A model generated the notes under the pieces. That model was not told the DNA's origin. It made no database searches and saw nothing but the letters and a program-made list of their open reading frames with translations. From positions 1-47,373 of the forward strand of contig JAMFSJ010000079.1 of assembly GCA_026225255.1 (NCBI GenBank): a stretch of DNA of 47,373 nucleotides. Reading direction: 5' to 3'. The DNA is from Methylacidimicrobium fagopyrum. GTDB lineage: Bacteria > Verrucomicrobiota > Verrucomicrobiia > Limisphaerales > UBA11358. The position numbers and the translations under genes are program-made. The number at the start of each line of letters is the position of its first letter. Position 1 is the first letter of the stretch. Below are positions 32,618-43,215 of the stretch, one piece after another.

Positions 32618-32669
32618 GAAAAAAAGCGAATTGCGTGAATCAAGCTGACGGGCTTTGATTCACGCAATT
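32618..32669 (-). terminator. terminator of prs
   Basis: On the minus strand a 16-bp stem (AATTGCGTGAATCAAG / CTTTGATTCACGCAATT, 32629-32669) is followed by CGCTTTTTTTCTTT. It lies 22 bp after the prs stop. Confidence 0.85.
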
Positions 32670-32691
32670 TGCGTCTGGCGCGGGCTTTAAT

Positions 32692-33636
32692 TTAGCTCGT
32701 CCGCCCACCCTTGAATTCGAACAGTGAGTTCACCGAGGAATTGCTGTGGATACGTTTGATCGCTTCGCCCAACAGGGCGGCGACGGATAACGTCGTGATC
32801 TTCAAACCTTCAATCGCCGGACGTTGCACGGTGTCGGTGGTGATCAATTCATCAATCGCCGAATTGCGTAAACGTTCGATGCCGGTGTCGCTCAGCAACG
32901 CGTGGGAAACGCAGGCGAGAATTTGTTTCGCGCCTTTGGTTTTCAAAATTGCCGCCGCCGAAGTCAACGTGCCCGCCGTTTCCGTCAAATCGTCGACCAG
33001 CAAAATATTTTTTCCTTCGATCTCGCCGATGACCGCCATGCTCTCGACTTCCGTCGCGCTTTTACGACGTTTGGCGACGATGGCCAGTTCCGCATTCAAC
33101 GTCTGCGAATACGCATGCGCCATTTTGATACCACCGGCGTCCGGACTGACGACGACGAGGTTCGTGAGATTTTTTTTCTTCAGATATTCATACATCACCG
33201 GCGCGGCGTAGAGATGATCCACGGGAATGTCGAAGAAACCTTGAATCTGTTGCGCGTGCAAATCCATCGCGAGAATGCGGTTGGCACCCGCCGCCACGAG
33301 CAAATTCGCCACGAGCTTCGCGGTGATCGGCACCCGCGGTTGATCTTTGCGATCTTGCCGCGCATAGCCATAAAACGGCATGACCGCCGTGATACGCGTC
33401 GCACTGGCGCGCCGCAACGCATCCATAATGATGAACAATTCCATCAAGTTGTGATTCGTCGGCGGCGAGGTCGGCTGAATGATATAAATATCTTCGCCGC
33501 GCACATTTTCCTCGATCTTCACAAACGTCTCGCCGTCGGGAAACGGCGTGATGGTGATTTTGCCGAGGTCAATCCCAACGGATTTGCAGATCGCGCGGGC
33601 CAATGGTTCGTTTGCTGTGCCGGAGAAAACTTTCAC
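32692..33636 (-). CDS. prs: ribose-phosphate pyrophosphokinase
   Basis: Makes PRPP from ribose-5-phosphate and ATP for nucleotide and amino acid synthesis. The 314-residue length is normal. MKVFSGTANEPLA, FPDGETFVKI, YGYARQDRKDQPRVPITAKL, the pyrophosphate/ribose motifs with VVVSPDAGGIK, and ILLVDDLTETAGTL are all conserved. Translation begins at GTG 33636. A terminator-like hairpin with a T run lies about 30 nt upstream in the leader, a possible attenuator. It has its own downstream terminator. Confidence 0.96.
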   Translation of the reverse strand: MKVFSGTANEPLARAICKSVGIDLGKITITPFPDGETFVKIEENVRGEDIYIIQPTSPPTNHNLMELFIIMDALRRASATRITAVMPFYGYARQDRKDQPRVPITAKLVANLLVAAGANRILAMDLHAQQIQGFFDIPVDHLYAAPVMYEYLKKKNLTNLVVVSPDAGGIKMAHAYSQTLNAELAIVAKRRKSATEVESMAVIGEIEGKNILLVDDLTETAGTLTSAAAILKTKGAKQILACVSHALLSDTGIERLRNSAIDELITTDTVQRPAIEGLKITTLSVAALLGEAIKRIHSNSSVNSLFEFKGGRTS

Positions 33637-33656
33637 GGATAAAATAATTTCGGGTT

Positions 33657-33685
33657 AAAAAACAAAAACCGCCGCAATCGGCGGT
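33657..33685 (-). terminator. terminator-like hairpin in the prs leader
   Basis: On the minus strand ACCGCCG-attg-CGGCGGT is followed by TTTTGTTTTTT. It sits about 30 nt before the GTG of prs, and no minus-strand gene lies upstream. It may be an attenuator in the prs leader, or end an unseen transcript. Confidence 0.6.
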
Positions 33686-33932
33686 GAAAACGCAGCTGAA
33701 AATTTAACAGCCAACGGCGGCGGCGCAAGTTGAAAGTGGGTCCACCGCGATTTGCAGGGGAATTAACGCAACGGTAAAAAATTTAACCCCGGAGGGCGCG
33801 ATGGTTCGTTCTTTCCACGTGTCTTTGCGCCTTGGCGTTAAACAATTTTCACCCGGCAATTCCAATTTTTCTTCAGGATTCTCATTGAAAGTTTTTTGCG
33901 CCAGCGACACTCTCATCGCCAATCATTCCACC
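33686..33932. other. divergent intergenic region prs / DUF350 gene
   Basis: About 250 bp. A reading frame of 72 codons (33704-33922, minus) has no start signal and no recognisable protein, and I leave it out. The TTTGCGCCTTGGCGTT filler word lies near 33824-33839. Confidence 0.4.
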
Positions 33933-34244
33933 ATGAAAAAACTACCGCTACTCGCCCTGACTTGGTTTTTCACTGCTACGTCGCCGTTATTCGCGGCGGA
34001 CGCTTTGCCCGCGGCCGTTCCGAGCTGGCATCCGCAATCGCTGCTGCAAGTGATTGGCAATGTTTTGATCTTTGCCGGCCTCGGGATTGCCGCCGCGATC
34101 ATCGGCTACAAAGTTTTTGATAAATGCACCCCCGGCGATCTCCAACGGGAAATCATCGAACACAAAAATATCGCGGCGGCCATCGTCGCGGCGGCGGTGA
34201 TCATCGGCGTCAGCATCATCATTGCGGCGGCGATGCTGGGTTAA
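33933..34244 (+). CDS. DUF350-family membrane protein (YjfL-like)
   Basis: A 103-residue protein starting with a signal-like segment (MKKLPLLALTWFF) followed by two further hydrophobic helices. LIFAGLGIAAAIIGYKVFD, CTPGDL and REIIEHKNIAAAIVAAAVIIG match DUF350 (PF03994, YjfL of E. coli), an inner membrane family of unknown biochemical role that is often encoded beside glutathionylspermidine-synthase-like enzymes. The next genes fit that context. I choose the ATG at 33933, because upstream codons would precede the signal segment. Confidence 0.85.
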   Translation: MKKLPLLALTWFFTATSPLFAADALPAAVPSWHPQSLLQVIGNVLIFAGLGIAAAIIGYKVFDKCTPGDLQREIIEHKNIAAAIVAAAVIIGVSIIIAAAMLG

Positions 34245-34259
34245 TTTCTTTTCGCGCAC

Positions 34260-34667
34260 GTGAAACGGAGCAAAAATATCCGCCTGATTCTGTTGGGCAG
34301 CCTGGCCACGGCAGCGTTGACGGGCTGCGAAAAAAAGCCCTCCATCAGCACGCAAAATTTTTACACGAATAATTTTTATGTTCCGGGCGCGGGCTATTAT
34401 CACGCGCCGTTCCGCAATTGGTTTCCCCTGCCCTACAATCATTTTGACGGGCAGAAGCAATTGTATTTCTACGGCGGCCAGTGGAATCCGCAACCATTCG
34501 CGAGCATCACGAATATTTCTTCGCCGTCGCCGGAAGCGGTGACCTTGGCGGAAGCGGCGCGCACGGATATTTCGCGCGGCGGCTTTGGCGGCTACGGATA
34601 TTCCGGCGGGCATTATTGGGGCGGCGGTTTTGGCGGTGGCGGCGGGGGTTGGGGATTTCATTCCTAA
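34260..34667 (+). CDS. glycine-rich lipoprotein of the YjfM-context
   Basis: A 135-residue predicted lipoprotein: GTG start, hydrophobic region, then a lipobox LTGC with Cys22. The C-terminal 30 residues are mostly Gly, Tyr, Trp and Phe (GGFGGYGYSGGHYWGGGFGG). In E. coli the gene between yjfL and the synthetase yjfC is yjfM, a DUF1190 protein; I cannot show homology, only the same position. It probably anchors at the outer membrane or periplasm. It overlaps nothing and ends one base before the next start. Confidence 0.75.
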   Translation: MKRSKNIRLILLGSLATAALTGCEKKPSISTQNFYTNNFYVPGAGYYHAPFRNWFPLPYNHFDGQKQLYFYGGQWNPQPFASITNISSPSPEAVTLAEAARTDISRGGFGGYGYSGGHYWGGGFGGGGGGWGFHS

Positions 34668-34668
34668 A

Positions 34669-35790
34669 ATGAAACGTCACGTTTGCCAACCCCGGCCGGA
34701 CTGGCGCGAAAAAGTGGAGCGCATCGGCCTCACATATCATTCGCACGATGACGGGCCTTATTGGGATGAAGCCGCCGCTTACGAATTGACGACGGGCGAA
34801 GTAAACGAACTCGAAGCCGCCGCGAACACGCTGCATTTCCTCTGCATTGACGCCGCGGAAATCGTCATCAAAAATAATTGGTGGTCGCGCCTGGAAATTC
34901 CCGAAGCCGCTGTGCCCGCGATTTTGCGCTCGTGGGAACGCGATGATTTCAGCCTCTACGGACGTTTCGATTTTGCCTACGACGGCGTCACGCCACCGAA
35001 GCTGCTCGAATACAATGCCGATACGCCGACCGCGCTCGTCGAAGCCGCCGTCGCGCAATGGTTTTGGTTGCAAGAAACGCGGCCGGACGCGGATCAATTT
35101 AATTCCATCCACGAACGGCTCGTGGCCGCGTGGAAACGGTGGGCGGGAAAAACCATCCACTTCAGCAGCATCAAAGAATTGGCCGAGGACGAAATGACTG
35201 TGCTGTATCTGCGCGATACGTGCGAGCAAGCGGGCGTGAAAACGAAATCGGTTTTCATCGATGACATCGGCTGGCATCACACGGAAAAGTTTTTTACCGA
35301 TCTCGATCATGAACGCATTGAACGCTGTTTCAAATTGTATCCGTGGGAATGGCTTTGGCGCGATGAATTCAGCGCGCATCTCGCCGAGGATACGATTCAA
35401 TTCATTGAGCCAACCTGGAAGATGTTATTGAGCAACAAAGGTCTGTTGCCGATTCTTTGGGAACTGTTTCCCGGTCATCCCAATCTGTTGCCGGCTTATG
35501 AAACGTCCGCGCCGCTGCAAAATAATTTTATTCGCAAACCCAAATTGAGCCGCGAAGGTTGCAATGTTTCGTGGATCGAAAACGGCGTGGTGCTGGAAGA
35601 AAACAGCGGCGGCTATGGTGAAAATGGTTTTATTTTTCAGGCCCCCGCGACGTTGCCGGAATTTGACGGCAATCATCCGGTGTTCGGCGTTTGGGTGGTG
35701 GATCACGAGGCCGCCGGTCTGGGCATCCGCGAAGATACGCGCCGCATCACGGGAAACCTCAGCCGCTTCGTCCCGCACTTTTTCCGATGA
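34669..35790 (+). CDS. glutathionylspermidine-synthase-like ATP-grasp ligase (YjfC-type)
   Basis: A 373-residue ATP-grasp amidoligase of the glutathionylspermidine synthase pre-ATP-grasp family. LEYNADTPTALVEAAVAQW, LYGRFDFAYDG, WLWRDEF and SNKGLLPILWELFPGHPNLLPAY then RKPKLSREG and ENSGGYGENGFIFQ are typical, with the ATP-grasp acidic residues visible. It lacks the amidase domain of GspSA. It likely joins an amine to a carboxylate, perhaps modifying a peptide or envelope component; the substrate is unknown. ATG 34669 is one base after the lipoprotein stop. Its stop overlaps the next start by ATGA. Confidence 0.88.
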   Translation: MKRHVCQPRPDWREKVERIGLTYHSHDDGPYWDEAAAYELTTGEVNELEAAANTLHFLCIDAAEIVIKNNWWSRLEIPEAAVPAILRSWERDDFSLYGRFDFAYDGVTPPKLLEYNADTPTALVEAAVAQWFWLQETRPDADQFNSIHERLVAAWKRWAGKTIHFSSIKELAEDEMTVLYLRDTCEQAGVKTKSVFIDDIGWHHTEKFFTDLDHERIERCFKLYPWEWLWRDEFSAHLAEDTIQFIEPTWKMLLSNKGLLPILWELFPGHPNLLPAYETSAPLQNNFIRKPKLSREGCNVSWIENGVVLEENSGGYGENGFIFQAPATLPEFDGNHPVFGVWVVDHEAAGLGIREDTRRITGNLSRFVPHFFR

Positions 35791-36986
35791 ACTACGAAAA
35801 TCCAACCAGCCTCAGCATCGGCCAAACCGGCGATCTAGCCGGGAAAAATTTCCGGGTCATCGGTCGCGTCGTCATGGGCGTGACCATTGAGGGCGAAACA
35901 TATTATTGGAGCGAATTCAATCTGTGGGCGGAGAATAAAACTTCCGCCACGTTGGTCTTTGAGGAATCGGACAACGGCGGCGAATGGCGTTTATTCACCG
36001 ATTTCACACCGAAATTTCCGATGTCCGCCGCTGACGCCGCCGTCAAACAAGTGGGCGATCCGCTCAACCTCAACGGCGAAAATGTGCGGGTGACGTTGGT
36101 GCAAACGTCGCAGGTGTATCGCATCGAAGGCCAGCCGCCCGACGACACGCTCAAAGTCGGCAGCGTGGCGAATTATTTTAACGCGGAAGCCGATAACCTC
36201 ATGCAAGTCGTCAGTTGGACGGGTGATGAAGTGGAATATTACAACGGCGTCACGCTCTCAAATAGCGCGGTGGAACGGGCTTTTAATTTACGCGAGATTT
36301 CCACGCCCCGCAGTCGTAGTTTTAGCGGTTACAGCGGTTTTAATAGCAGCGCGTCTTTCGGCGCTAATAATCGCAGCGATACTTGGAATTATATTTTGAT
36401 CGCGGGCATAGGCGTGATTATAGCCATCGTGTTTTTTGGCTACGGCTGCAATTCATTTTCGGGGCGGAATGAAGCTGCGCCCGTGCAAAAAATTTCCGTC
36501 ACCGCCCCGCCCTTCGCCTGCGGCACAACGCTCAAATGGAACGGGACTAATTTTCAAATCACCGCGCACGCCGTCGTGGAAATTGATGCGGTCGGACGTA
36601 TTTACGACCGCCATGAATATACGCTGGTTGATACGGACGGCCATTTTGCGTTGCTCGTCACCGGTGAAAATGCGGATACGAAATCGTGGACGTTCTACAC
36701 GCCGCTCAATCCGCTGGTGCCGCCGACCGCCGCCGAATCGGCCGCCCAAAAAATCGACGACCTAGTGAACGTGGATGGCGTCGTGGCCATCGTCAGCGAA
36801 TTGTTTCAATCCAATATCCGGAGCGTGGACAACGTAACGTTGACGAGCTGGCAGACGGGCGAGGTGAGTTATAATTATGTAGCGCGGGCGGAACGGGCTT
36901 CGTTGCTGGTGCGGTGGAACAATAGCAGCATCAGTTTTTATCGCGGCAAAACGGTTTCGCCGCAAGATTTCAAAACAGTGCCTTAA
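35787..36986 (+). CDS. two-domain DUF4178 membrane protein
   Basis: A 399-residue protein with two DUF4178-like domains. The first, about residues 10-150, has ETYYWSEFNLWAENKTSATLVFEE; the second, after residue 240, has RIYDRHEYTLVDTDGHFALLV. Between them a serine-rich linker and one membrane helix (ILIAGIGVIIAIVFFGYG, about residues 213-230). Proteins of this kind often sit beside DUF350 and ATP-grasp ligases, and the ATGA overlap with the ligase gene supports cooperation. The biochemical role is unknown. Confidence 0.85.
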   Translation: MNYENPTSLSIGQTGDLAGKNFRVIGRVVMGVTIEGETYYWSEFNLWAENKTSATLVFEESDNGGEWRLFTDFTPKFPMSAADAAVKQVGDPLNLNGENVRVTLVQTSQVYRIEGQPPDDTLKVGSVANYFNAEADNLMQVVSWTGDEVEYYNGVTLSNSAVERAFNLREISTPRSRSFSGYSGFNSSASFGANNRSDTWNYILIAGIGVIIAIVFFGYGCNSFSGRNEAAPVQKISVTAPPFACGTTLKWNGTNFQITAHAVVEIDAVGRIYDRHEYTLVDTDGHFALLVTGENADTKSWTFYTPLNPLVPPTAAESAAQKIDDLVNVDGVVAIVSELFQSNIRSVDNVTLTSWQTGEVSYNYVARAERASLLVRWNNSSISFYRGKTVSPQDFKTVP

Positions 36987-37136
36987 CGCCAAGGCGCGAG
37001 ACGCAGCGGTGCGAGGTGAAATATTCTTCATTTCTGGCAGGGAGTTGCTTTACATCCCTGCGCCATTGCGTTGAATTCCCTCCCGCAGCAAGTTTGCCAT
37101 CGCCGTCATGGTTTGTTACGCTGCACGAGAATTTTT
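36987..37136. other. intergenic region with filler word and hairpin
   Basis: AACGCCAAGGCGCGAGACG (36987-37005) is one of three related filler words in the window. A hairpin (GCAGGGA / TCCCTGC, 37037-37061) without T run lies before the glnS start. Confidence 0.4.
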
Positions 37137-38951
<1,815 letters not shown>

Positions 38952-38965
38952 GAAATAATTCGTCT

Positions 38966-39973
38966 ATGGACAAATTAGAATTAAGTTACGAAAGCAAAAA
39001 AATTATTGCTGAAAAATTTACACATAGGCTTAAAGAGCAAATAGAAGAAATTTTGTTGAGAGAAAGAGTTTCGCTCGCATTTCCAATTGAAGTTCGCGTG
39101 AAAGATTGGGCTTCTATAAAAAATAAAAGCGAAAGGAAAAATCTTAACCTCAATGATGTAAGTGAAATGGAAGATTTTATTGGTGCTCGAATTATTCTAC
39201 ACTTCAAACGTGACGCCTTACGAGTCTGCGGATTAATACATTCAACCTTTAGAGTTTTAAGCTCTGAAGACACACAGCAACGTCTTGGTGTTAATCAATT
39301 TGGTTATCAATCAACACACTTTCAAATAACCCTTCCGGAAGAATGGTTAAAAATTCCAACGTTCAAAAGTTTTTCCGGACTTATGGTCGAAGTCCAAGTC
39401 AGAACAGCAGCCCAACATATTTGGGCTTCCGTTTCACATGTATTACAATATAAACAAGAACAAGCAGTTCCTGCTCCAGTATTACGTTCTATTAATAGAG
39501 TATCTGCTTTGCTTGAAACAGTTGATTTGGAATTCGAGCGAGTTTTGATGGAAAGACAGGAATACCGTGATGTATTGGATGTTACAGATAATACGGCTCC
39601 ATTAAATGTAGACATTTTAAAAGCAGTAATGGATTCCAGCTTTCCAGGCCATGCCTCCAAAAGCAATTTAAACGAAGAGGAAGAATCGTATGACTTAATT
39701 TTGCAAGATCTGCAAGAATTTAGGATTTTAACAGTGGGTGATTTGAAGAATTTAATAAAAAAATATGAAAGTATTGTTTTGAATTACGACAAGGAAGTTG
39801 TCCAACATCTTAAAAAACATGGCAAAGAAGAATCAGGAAAAGTATCAGTAATGTTTCAAGAAAGTGTCCATGAGGGCGGCCTACCTCGACTTGAAAGAGG
39901 CGTTTATTGCTCACATGGTGGAATAATCTGCCAAATGCTCGAACGCGCAGCGAAAGATAAATTCAAGTTTTAG
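38966..39973 (+). CDS. RelA/SpoT-domain nucleotide pyrophosphokinase-like protein
   Basis: A 335-residue protein with a RelA/SpoT synthetase domain in the first about 190 residues: FPIEVRVKDWASIKNKSERK, EDFIGARIILHF, GYQSTHFQI (residues 113-121, the GYxSxH nucleotide loop) and VEVQVRT (142-147), then HIWASVSHVLQYK. The pattern suggests a working (p)ppGpp or related alarmone/pyrophosphate transferase. A C-terminal extension of about 140 residues is not recognised. Unlike its neighbours it is A+T-rich, so recent acquisition is likely. Members of this group include toxins and phage-sensing proteins, but a sensing role is inference. It lies 14 bp after glnS. Confidence 0.87.
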   Translation: MDKLELSYESKKIIAEKFTHRLKEQIEEILLRERVSLAFPIEVRVKDWASIKNKSERKNLNLNDVSEMEDFIGARIILHFKRDALRVCGLIHSTFRVLSSEDTQQRLGVNQFGYQSTHFQITLPEEWLKIPTFKSFSGLMVEVQVRTAAQHIWASVSHVLQYKQEQAVPAPVLRSINRVSALLETVDLEFERVLMERQEYRDVLDVTDNTAPLNVDILKAVMDSSFPGHASKSNLNEEEESYDLILQDLQEFRILTVGDLKNLIKKYESIVLNYDKEVVQHLKKHGKEESGKVSVMFQESVHEGGLPRLERGVYCSHGGIICQMLERAAKDKFKF

Positions 39974-40133
39974 ACAGACTATTTCAACTGTCGATTGATA
40001 TACAAATTATTCAAAGAATTTGCGCTCGATCAATTTAGTAGATGAGTTACAAAGCAAATCAGGCAGAATTACGGAATTGTGTAAAACAGAGCGAAGTTCC
40101 GCCCATTCACTCAATTCCATATATACCAAAATC

Positions 40134-40685
40134 ATGAACTCCGAACATCATCTCACTCGCGAAACCGCCCACAAGCTGGCGCGTTATGCGTTGTTCAGTT
40201 TCATTATAACGTTCATTTTGGCGCGCGTGTTTGTCTTTTTGATTATGGCAGACTCGATGCCGAATCTTTATTGCTTCGTGGGCGGCACGCACGTGCATCA
40301 TTTGAACTATGGAATTTTTCTGCTGGCGAGCGTCGGCGGTTACAGCGTGTTCCGTCGGCCAACAGGTCGCAAAGCGGAAATCACGGCGCTGTTGTATGGC
40401 GTGGCGATGGGCTTGACGTTCGATGAATTTGGCATGTGGCTGCACCTCGGCGGCAGCTATTGGCAACGCGTAAGCGTGGACGCCGTGATCGTCGTGTCGG
40501 CACTGTTCGGACTGGTAGCTTTCGCACGCACGTTGCGGCGCTTTGAGAAAAGGCATCTCTGGTCGTTCCTCATCCTGGTGGTCGCGCTGATTGGTTTTGC
40601 CGTGGTCATCAACGTCGTTGGCAATCGCCTCGGCGACGTGGTGGGTCCAACCTTGCACGATTTGGAATCGGCATCTTCACCGTGA
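40134..40685 (+). CDS. integral membrane protein of unknown function
   Basis: A 183-residue protein with four to five membrane helices. VGGTHVHHLNYGIFLLAS, a His-rich motif at the membrane border, and FDEFGMWLHLGGSYWQR look conserved; similar His/Asp/Glu-rich membrane proteins occur widely in bacteria but have no known function. The pair of His and the Asp-Glu could bind metal, which is conjecture. ATG 40134 is chosen. It lies just after the A+T-rich RelA/SpoT region. Confidence 0.7.
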   Translation: MNSEHHLTRETAHKLARYALFSFIITFILARVFVFLIMADSMPNLYCFVGGTHVHHLNYGIFLLASVGGYSVFRRPTGRKAEITALLYGVAMGLTFDEFGMWLHLGGSYWQRVSVDAVIVVSALFGLVAFARTLRRFEKRHLWSFLILVVALIGFAVVINVVGNRLGDVVGPTLHDLESASSP

Positions 40686-40757
40686 ATTGAGAGGCATTCC
40701 CAATTCATTTTTCACAACTCGCTTCACCAGGGGTTTTCAAGTTTGGATTTTAATAAG

Positions 40758-40790
40758 GAAAGCAGGAAAGCAGGAAGTTCCTGCTTTCTT
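40758..40790. terminator. bidirectional terminator between the membrane protein and purB
   Basis: GAAAGCAGGAA pairs with TTCCTGCTTTC (40766-40788), followed by TTTATTT on the plus strand and a run of A/T on the minus side. An extra copy of GAAAGCAG gives an alternative pairing. It separates convergent genes. Confidence 0.75.
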
Positions 40791-40799
40791 TATTTACCT

Positions 40800-42134
40800 T
40801 CACAATCCCAGTTTCTTGAACCGGTTGTTCACTTCTTTGAAATGAAAATCCAGCGAGCAGAGTTTTTCCAGTTCGCCCGACTTGAAATGCTTGGCGACTT
40901 CGGGATCGGCTTTCAACACTTCCAGGAAATCCGCGTCGTCGCGGCCGGCGTGTTTCACTTCCCAGGTTTTCATCGCGTTGTCTTGAACCAGCTTGTAAGC
41001 GGCTTCGCGCGTCAGGCCTTTTTTAATGAGTGCAAGCAGGACGGTTTGCGAATTCCACATGCCCAGGCTCAAGCCGAGATTCTTCTTCATGTTCGCCGGA
41101 TAAACGATGATGCCGTCCATCAAGCGCGTCAGCAGGCCGAACATGTAATCGAGCAACGTGCAGGAATCGGGAAAAATAATCCGCTCGACGGATGAGTGGG
41201 AAATATCGCGTTCGTGCCAGAGTGCAACATTCTCCAGCGCGGCGACGGCATTGCCGCGCAGGACGCGCGCGAGACCAGTTAGCCGTTCCCACGTGATCGG
41301 ATTGCGTTTGTGCGGCATCGCGCTGGAACCTTTTTGACCTTTTGTGAACGGCTCTTCGGCTTCCAAAACTTCCGTGCGTTGCAGATGACGAAACTCAACG
41401 GCCCAACGTTCGATGCTCGCGCCGACGAGCGCGAGCGTGAGTTGAAATTCGGCGTGGATGTCGCGTTGGACGACTTGCGTGGCGATCGGCGCGGGCGTTA
41501 AGCCGAGTTTCTTGCAGACAAAACCTTCGACGCGCGGCGAGAGATGCGCGCTGGTGCCAACGGCGCCAGAAAGCTTGCCGATGGCGACCACGTCGCGAAC
41601 GGTTTCCAAGCGGCGCAGTGCGCGCGAAAACTCATCGTGCATGAGCGCCATTTTCAGACCGAACGTCGTCGGTTCGCCGTGAATGCCGTGACTGCGGCCG
41701 ATGCAAGGCGTGAATTTATGTTCGAGCGCGCGGCGGGCGATGACCGGCAAAAGTTTTTTCACATCGGCGATCAAAAGGTCCGCGCTCTGCGTCATCTGCA
41801 CGGCGTAGCAAGTGTCGCCAATATCGCTGCTCGTGAGTCCGAAATGAAACCAGCGGCTGGCATCGTCATTGATCGCCTCGGCGACGGCGGTGGTGAAACC
41901 GATGACGTCGTGATTGAGCGTTTTTTCCAATTCACGCTGGCGGGCAACCAAACCAGGCAGATCGGCAAACCATTTGTCGGCACCGGCCTTGATCTTCGCG
42001 AAATCTTTGGCGGGGACAATCTTCTCTTTCACCAAGGCCTCGCTGGCGAGCAGTTCGATCTGCAGCCAGATCTTCAATTTATTTTCGTCGGTCCATATCG
42101 CCCGCATTTCGGGGCGCGAATAGCGCGTAATCAT
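40800..42134 (-). CDS. purB: adenylosuccinate lyase
   Basis: Catalyses two fumarate-releasing steps in purine synthesis (SAICAR to AICAR, adenylosuccinate to AMP). The 444-residue protein has the family signature GSSAMPHKRNP, plus LTSSDIGDTCYAVQ and SHGIHGEPTTFGLK. The length is normal. The order of genes on this strand, purB last after EamA, suggests co-transcription with the upstream genes, though a gap of 92 bp intervenes. Confidence 0.95.
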   Translation of the reverse strand: MITRYSRPEMRAIWTDENKLKIWLQIELLASEALVKEKIVPAKDFAKIKAGADKWFADLPGLVARQRELEKTLNHDVIGFTTAVAEAINDDASRWFHFGLTSSDIGDTCYAVQMTQSADLLIADVKKLLPVIARRALEHKFTPCIGRSHGIHGEPTTFGLKMALMHDEFSRALRRLETVRDVVAIGKLSGAVGTSAHLSPRVEGFVCKKLGLTPAPIATQVVQRDIHAEFQLTLALVGASIERWAVEFRHLQRTEVLEAEEPFTKGQKGSSAMPHKRNPITWERLTGLARVLRGNAVAALENVALWHERDISHSSVERIIFPDSCTLLDYMFGLLTRLMDGIIVYPANMKKNLGLSLGMWNSQTVLLALIKKGLTREAAYKLVQDNAMKTWEVKHAGRDDADFLEVLKADPEVAKHFKSGELEKLCSLDFHFKEVNNRFKKLGL

Positions 42135-42226
42135 AGTTTAAGGATAAGTGAATCGTTGAATCGTTGGAATCATAAATCGCGGATCGTGGAACTGTTACTT
42201 CATGAGCCGGAAGCTGATGCAACGAC

Positions 42227-43204
42227 TCACTTAACGATTTTTGTCCCAGGTTCCAGCCATTTGGATTGCAGCAAAAGATTCGCCGCCGTGATCAGGCCGC
42301 CGCCGAGGAACAAGCGCGCGGTCAGTTGTTCGTTGGGATAATGGATGTGCGCCCAAACGGAAAAGATCGCGGGCAAAAAGAGGGAGAGCAAACTGGCGAT
42401 AACCGGTTCGATGCAATAGATCAGACCCGCTTCCGTCGCCGTGACATATTTTTGCCAATGATTCATCAGCACGTAAGCGAAGAGCGTGCAGAACACGACC
42501 AAGATCGCTAAAAATCCGCAGGCGGGCAGCGAGGCGTATGCCTGCACGCAGGCCGCCGCGCTCGGAGCCATCGCGCAAACCAGCGGCACGCATAGCAACG
42601 CCATCACGAGAAACATCACAGCGGAAAAATTACCGGGCCGGTTCGTGGCATAACGTGGATGTTCAAGGCTAAGAATTTGACCGGTGAACAGCAGCGACGC
42701 GATGAGGGTTTCCAGTTCACCGCGTCCGAGTTTAAAGCCGTTAAAATTTAATTTCGCCAATATCGCCACGCCAACGACGACTAACACGGTGCTCAAAAAT
42801 ATTTTCAATGGCGGCCAGCGACGATGCGTCAGCGCGACCCACAGCGGAATGAAAACGCAGTAACCCTGCGTGAGAAAGGCACAGGTGGACGCAGCGGTGT
42901 AACCAATACCATCCATCTGAAAAAAAATGCCGCAACCGCCGAAAAGTCCGAGCACGATCCCCTGCTCGATTTCTCGCCGGGAAATTTTTTTCAACGTGGA
43001 GAAAAAAATCACGCACAGAATCAGCCCCGCGACACCGAAACGATACATCACGCCGAGCGCCGTCAAAAACCAACTGTCGGCCCCGGGCAAAAGATTTTGC
43101 TGTGCGAGCGCGAGTGCCTTCATCACGGGAAAACTCAAGCCCCAGAGCGTGGTGCAAAACAAGAGGGTGCGGATGGCTTTCGCCTTTTTAATTTCAGCGG
43201 ACAT
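42227..43204 (-). CDS. EamA/DMT-family transporter
   Basis: A 325-residue membrane protein with ten predicted helices and two EamA repeats (LLFCTTLWGLSFPVMKAL at the start; AGLIYCIEPVIASLLSLFLP in the second half). Members export or take up small metabolites such as amino acids or nucleotide derivatives; the substrate is unknown. It starts 11 bp after the rhomboid stop. Confidence 0.88.
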   Translation of the reverse strand: MSAEIKKAKAIRTLLFCTTLWGLSFPVMKALALAQQNLLPGADSWFLTALGVMYRFGVAGLILCVIFFSTLKKISRREIEQGIVLGLFGGCGIFFQMDGIGYTAASTCAFLTQGYCVFIPLWVALTHRRWPPLKIFLSTVLVVVGVAILAKLNFNGFKLGRGELETLIASLLFTGQILSLEHPRYATNRPGNFSAVMFLVMALLCVPLVCAMAPSAAACVQAYASLPACGFLAILVVFCTLFAYVLMNHWQKYVTATEAGLIYCIEPVIASLLSLFLPAIFSVWAHIHYPNEQLTARLFLGGGLITAANLLLQSKWLEPGTKIVK

Positions 43205-43215
43205 GACGGCGCAGT

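Noticed and set aside
33704..33922. 72-codon reading frame upstream of prs as a leader gene
   Set aside because: No start signal or homology is visible and it overlaps filler sequence; the hairpin alone is reported.
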